Part shown: piece after piece, positions 6,469 through 7,996 of the stretch
Numbering within the stretch: the first letter of the stretch is position 1
How the letters are laid out: the number at the start of each line of letters is the position of its first letter
Made by a program: the position numbers and the translations under genes
NCBI GenBank assembly: GCA_903917505.1
Contig: CAIXAY010000407.1
Location: forward strand, 1-7,996
Reading direction: 5' to 3'
DNA length: 7,996 bases
Source of the DNA: an uncultured beta proteobacterium
GTDB taxonomy: Bacteria; Pseudomonadota; Gammaproteobacteria; Burkholderiales; Rhodocyclaceae
Notes under the pieces: model-generated
Database searches by the model: none
Seen by the model: only the letters and a program-made list of their open reading frames with translations
What the model was told of the DNA's origin: nothing

Positions 6469-6495
6469 TGCGCTCTGCTGTGGAGTACAGCCAAT

Positions 6496-6524
6496 ATTCT
6501 AAGTGATTCTGGGCATTTCGACAG
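6496..6524 (-). promoter_or_regulatory. Possible promoter of the EIIA-HPr-EI cluster
   Basis: TAGAAT (6501-6496) matches the -10 consensus at 5 of 6 positions and would start transcription about 20 nt before the EIIA ATG. At 17 bp spacing the -35 would be CTGTCG (6524-6519), a weak match of 3 of 6. The -35 lies within a near-palindrome (6516-6533). Transcription from gshB-apbE could also run through, since no terminator was seen in the gap. Confidence 0.4.
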
Positions 6525-6533
6525 TGTCGGAAA
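6516..6533. repeat. Near-palindrome overlapping the possible -35 of the PTS cluster
   Basis: TTTCGACA and TGTCGGAAA flank a single G, giving an inverted repeat with one extra base in one arm. It is AT/GC mixed, lacks a T-run, and sits over the candidate -35. It could be an operator for an unknown regulator. It is too short to exclude chance. Confidence 0.3.
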
Positions 6534-6537
6534 GGCC

Positions 6538-7578
6538 TCAGGGCACAATTTCGACGTCCTGCGCGGAAATGCCGACAAATTGCAGGCGGCGTTGCAGCGC
6601 GGCGCTGATCTGGATGTGCCCGCCGGCATCGACGCGCAGCACCTGATCGACGCCAAGCCTGTTGGCCATTGCCGGCCAGGCGGCGCCGGCAATGAACAGC
6701 GGCTTGGAGGCGGCGTCCGAAAGCGTGCCGGCCGCCGGGCGGGGGGTGATGAGCACGGTCAGCGCCTGCGTTTGCATGGCCGGCGCAGCGCTGCGCGGAT
6801 CGAGCACGTGGCAGTAGCGCTTGCCGCCCAGCTCGAAATAGCGCTGGTAGTCGCCGGAAGTACCGATCGCCTCGCCGTCGCCCAGTTCGACCGTGGCCAG
6901 CGGCCCGGCTTGGCGCGGGTGCTGGATGCCGACGCGCCAGCGCTCGCCGTTCTTGGTCCCGAGCGCCATGACGTTGCCGCCGATGTTGATCAGCGCGTTG
7001 CGCACTCCGTGCGCCTGCAGGATCGCCACTGCCTGGTCGAGCGCGTAGCCTTTCAGGTAACCGCCGAAGTCGAGCGCCACCGAGCGATTGCGGCTGCTGA
7101 CGCGCAAGCCGTCGAGCTGCAGGTCGGCGATGCCCGGCTGCGCCGCGCGCCAGGCGGCGAGCGCCGCGGGATCGGGAAGGACGGCCTTGAACTCGTCCGA
7201 CTGGAAGCCCCACAGCTTGATCAGTCGGCCGATGCCCGGATCGAAGAGCGCGTCGCCGGCAGCCGCGAGGCGCTGCGCGTCGGTGATCAGCGCGGCCATT
7301 TCCGGCGTCACGGTCTGCGTCTTGCCAGCGGCGATGGCGTCGTTGAGTGCCGAGAGTTCGGACGGCTGCCAGGCATGGTAAGTGCGGTGCAGCCGGTCGA
7401 ATTCGCGCAATACGGCGGCCGCGGCCGGCCGCGCCTGCGCCTCGTCAAGGCCGGCGATCAGCAGTTCGACGCGGGTCCCGAAAACGAAGGATTCCTGCTG
7501 ATAGAGCGGCGCCTTGCTGCAGGCGCCGAGGGCAAGGAATAGCAGGAAGAAGAGCGTGCGCGCGATCAGGCCTGGCAT
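6538..7578 (-). CDS. apbE: FAD:protein FMN transferase ApbE, lipoprotein
   Basis: ApbE proteins split FAD and attach FMN to a Thr in target proteins such as the NqrB/NqrC or RnfG/RnfD subunits. They act on the periplasmic side, usually as lipoproteins. The 346-residue protein starts with a short basic stretch and a hydrophobic segment ending in the lipobox LGAC, with Cys20 as the lipidated residue. Family motifs follow: [15 protein letters not shown] (167-181), LINIGGN (196-202), [12 protein letters not shown] (237-248), [10 protein letters not shown] (257-266) and [14 protein letters not shown] (285-298, the metal-binding Asp block). The start is ATG 7578-7576, with GGAG 5 nt upstream. It overlaps gshB by 13 nt, implying coupling. 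No target flavoprotein is encoded in this window. Confidence 0.94.
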   Translation of the reverse strand: MPGLIARTLFFLLFLALGACSKAPLYQQESFVFGTRVELLIAGLDEAQARPAAAAVLREFDRLHRTYHAWQPSELSALNDAIAAGKTQTVTPEMAALITDAQRLAAAGDALFDPGIGRLIKLWGFQSDEFKAVLPDPAALAAWRAAQPGIADLQLDGLRVSSRNRSVALDFGGYLKGYALDQAVAILQAHGVRNALINIGGNVMALGTKNGERWRVGIQHPRQAGPLATVELGDGEAIGTSGDYQRYFELGGKRYCHVLDPRSAAPAMQTQALTVLITPRPAAGTLSDAASKPLFIAGAAWPAMANRLGVDQVLRVDAGGHIQISAALQRRLQFVGISAQDVEIVP

Positions 7579-7996
7579 TCACGCTCCAGCGCGACGATGA
7601 ACATCGCCGCCGCGTCGAATCCGGTTTGCTCGAAGATCTCGACCATGCAGGTCGGGCTGGTGACGTTGATTTCGGTCAGCCAGTCGCCGATCACGTCGAT
7701 GCCGACCAGGAGCAGGCCGCGCGCGGCGAGCACCGGCGCCACGGTCTCGGCGATCTTGCGGTCGCGCGGCGTCAGCTCGCGCGCCACGCCGCGGCCGCCG
7801 GCCGCGAGGTTGCCGCGCGTCTCGCCGGCCTTGGGGATGCGCGCCAGGCAGTGGGGAACGACTTCGCCGCCGATGATCAGGATGCGCTTGTCGCCGTCGC
7901 CGATCTCCGGAATGTAGCGCTGCGCCATGATGGTTCGCGCGCCATCGCCGATCAAGGTCTCGACGATCACGTTGCGGTTGGGATCATCGTGGCGCA
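7566..7996 (-). CDS. gshB: Glutathione synthetase, C-terminal part (cut by window edge)
   Basis: The visible 142 residues are the C-terminal part of an ATP-grasp glutathione synthetase, which joins glycine to gamma-glutamylcysteine in the cytoplasm. Recognisable blocks are [17 protein letters not shown], the loop [14 protein letters not shown] that closes over the substrates, VGIDVIGD, and EINVTSPT with Mg2+- and substrate-binding residues. These match the E. coli enzyme closely. The frame stays open to the window edge, so the start is upstream, outside the window; a GTG at 7970 in this frame is internal. The last 13 nt overlap apbE. Confidence 0.95.
   Translation of the reverse strand, partial: RHDDPNRNVIVETLIGDGARTIMAQRYIPEIGDGDKRILIIGGEVVPHCLARIPKAGETRGNLAAGGRGVARELTPRDRKIAETVAPVLAARGLLLVGIDVIGDWLTEINVTSPTCMVEIFEQTGFDAAAMFIVALERECQA

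Noticed and set aside
3991..7542. A very long open frame on the plus strand (over 1,100 codons)
   Set aside because: It runs antisense across ptsI, HPr, EIIA and apbE, which all have intact catalytic motifs. Its composition is the Asp/Arg/Ala/His-rich type produced by antisense reading of GC-rich genes, and it shows no recognisable domain.

Overview
The window is a compact, GC-rich bacterial chromosome segment in which every supported gene lies on the minus strand, so it is described from high to low coordinates. Protein sequences and gene order (gshB, apbE, EIIA-HPr-EI phosphotransferase genes, then metX-metW-ampG) point to a betaproteobacterium, perhaps of the Rhodocyclales type. That placement is inferred from protein character and synteny; there is no rRNA here.

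The right part (7996 to 4066) reads as follows. First comes the C-terminal part of glutathione synthetase (gshB, cut by the window edge), overlapped by a lipoprotein flavin transferase (apbE). After a 69-bp gap with a plausible promoter comes a tight three-gene cluster: a mannose-family EIIA domain, HPr and Enzyme I. This set can relay phosphate from PEP, but no sugar-transporting EIIB/EIIC is present. It therefore looks like the regulatory, incomplete PTS known from many Proteobacteria.

The centre (4065 to 3888) is the most interesting part. The leader of metX carries the conserved elements of a SAM-II (SAM_alpha) riboswitch. These are a perfect 6-bp P1, a GATTT segment in loop 1, a TTGC that can pair with GC(T)AA, and the ATAAAT...GCTAAA 3' segment. 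A good promoter (TTGACT, 17 bp, TAAGTT) lies just upstream. A strong intrinsic terminator (9-bp perfect stem plus T-run) ends only 3 nt before the metX ATG, and a 7-bp antiterminator pairing competes with it. The expected logic is that high S-adenosylmethionine favours termination and shuts off metX. The first codons of metX also form a 12-bp perfect hairpin.

The left part (3887 to 1) is a translationally coupled operon. metX (homoserine O-acyltransferase), metW (its SAM-binding-fold partner), ampG (muropeptide permease) and a SMUG1-type uracil-DNA glycosylase overlap one another by 4, 1 and 8 nt. The operon closes at an intrinsic terminator at 81-23. If there is no internal promoter, a cell-wall recycling transporter and a DNA repair enzyme fall under SAM-responsive control together with methionine synthesis.
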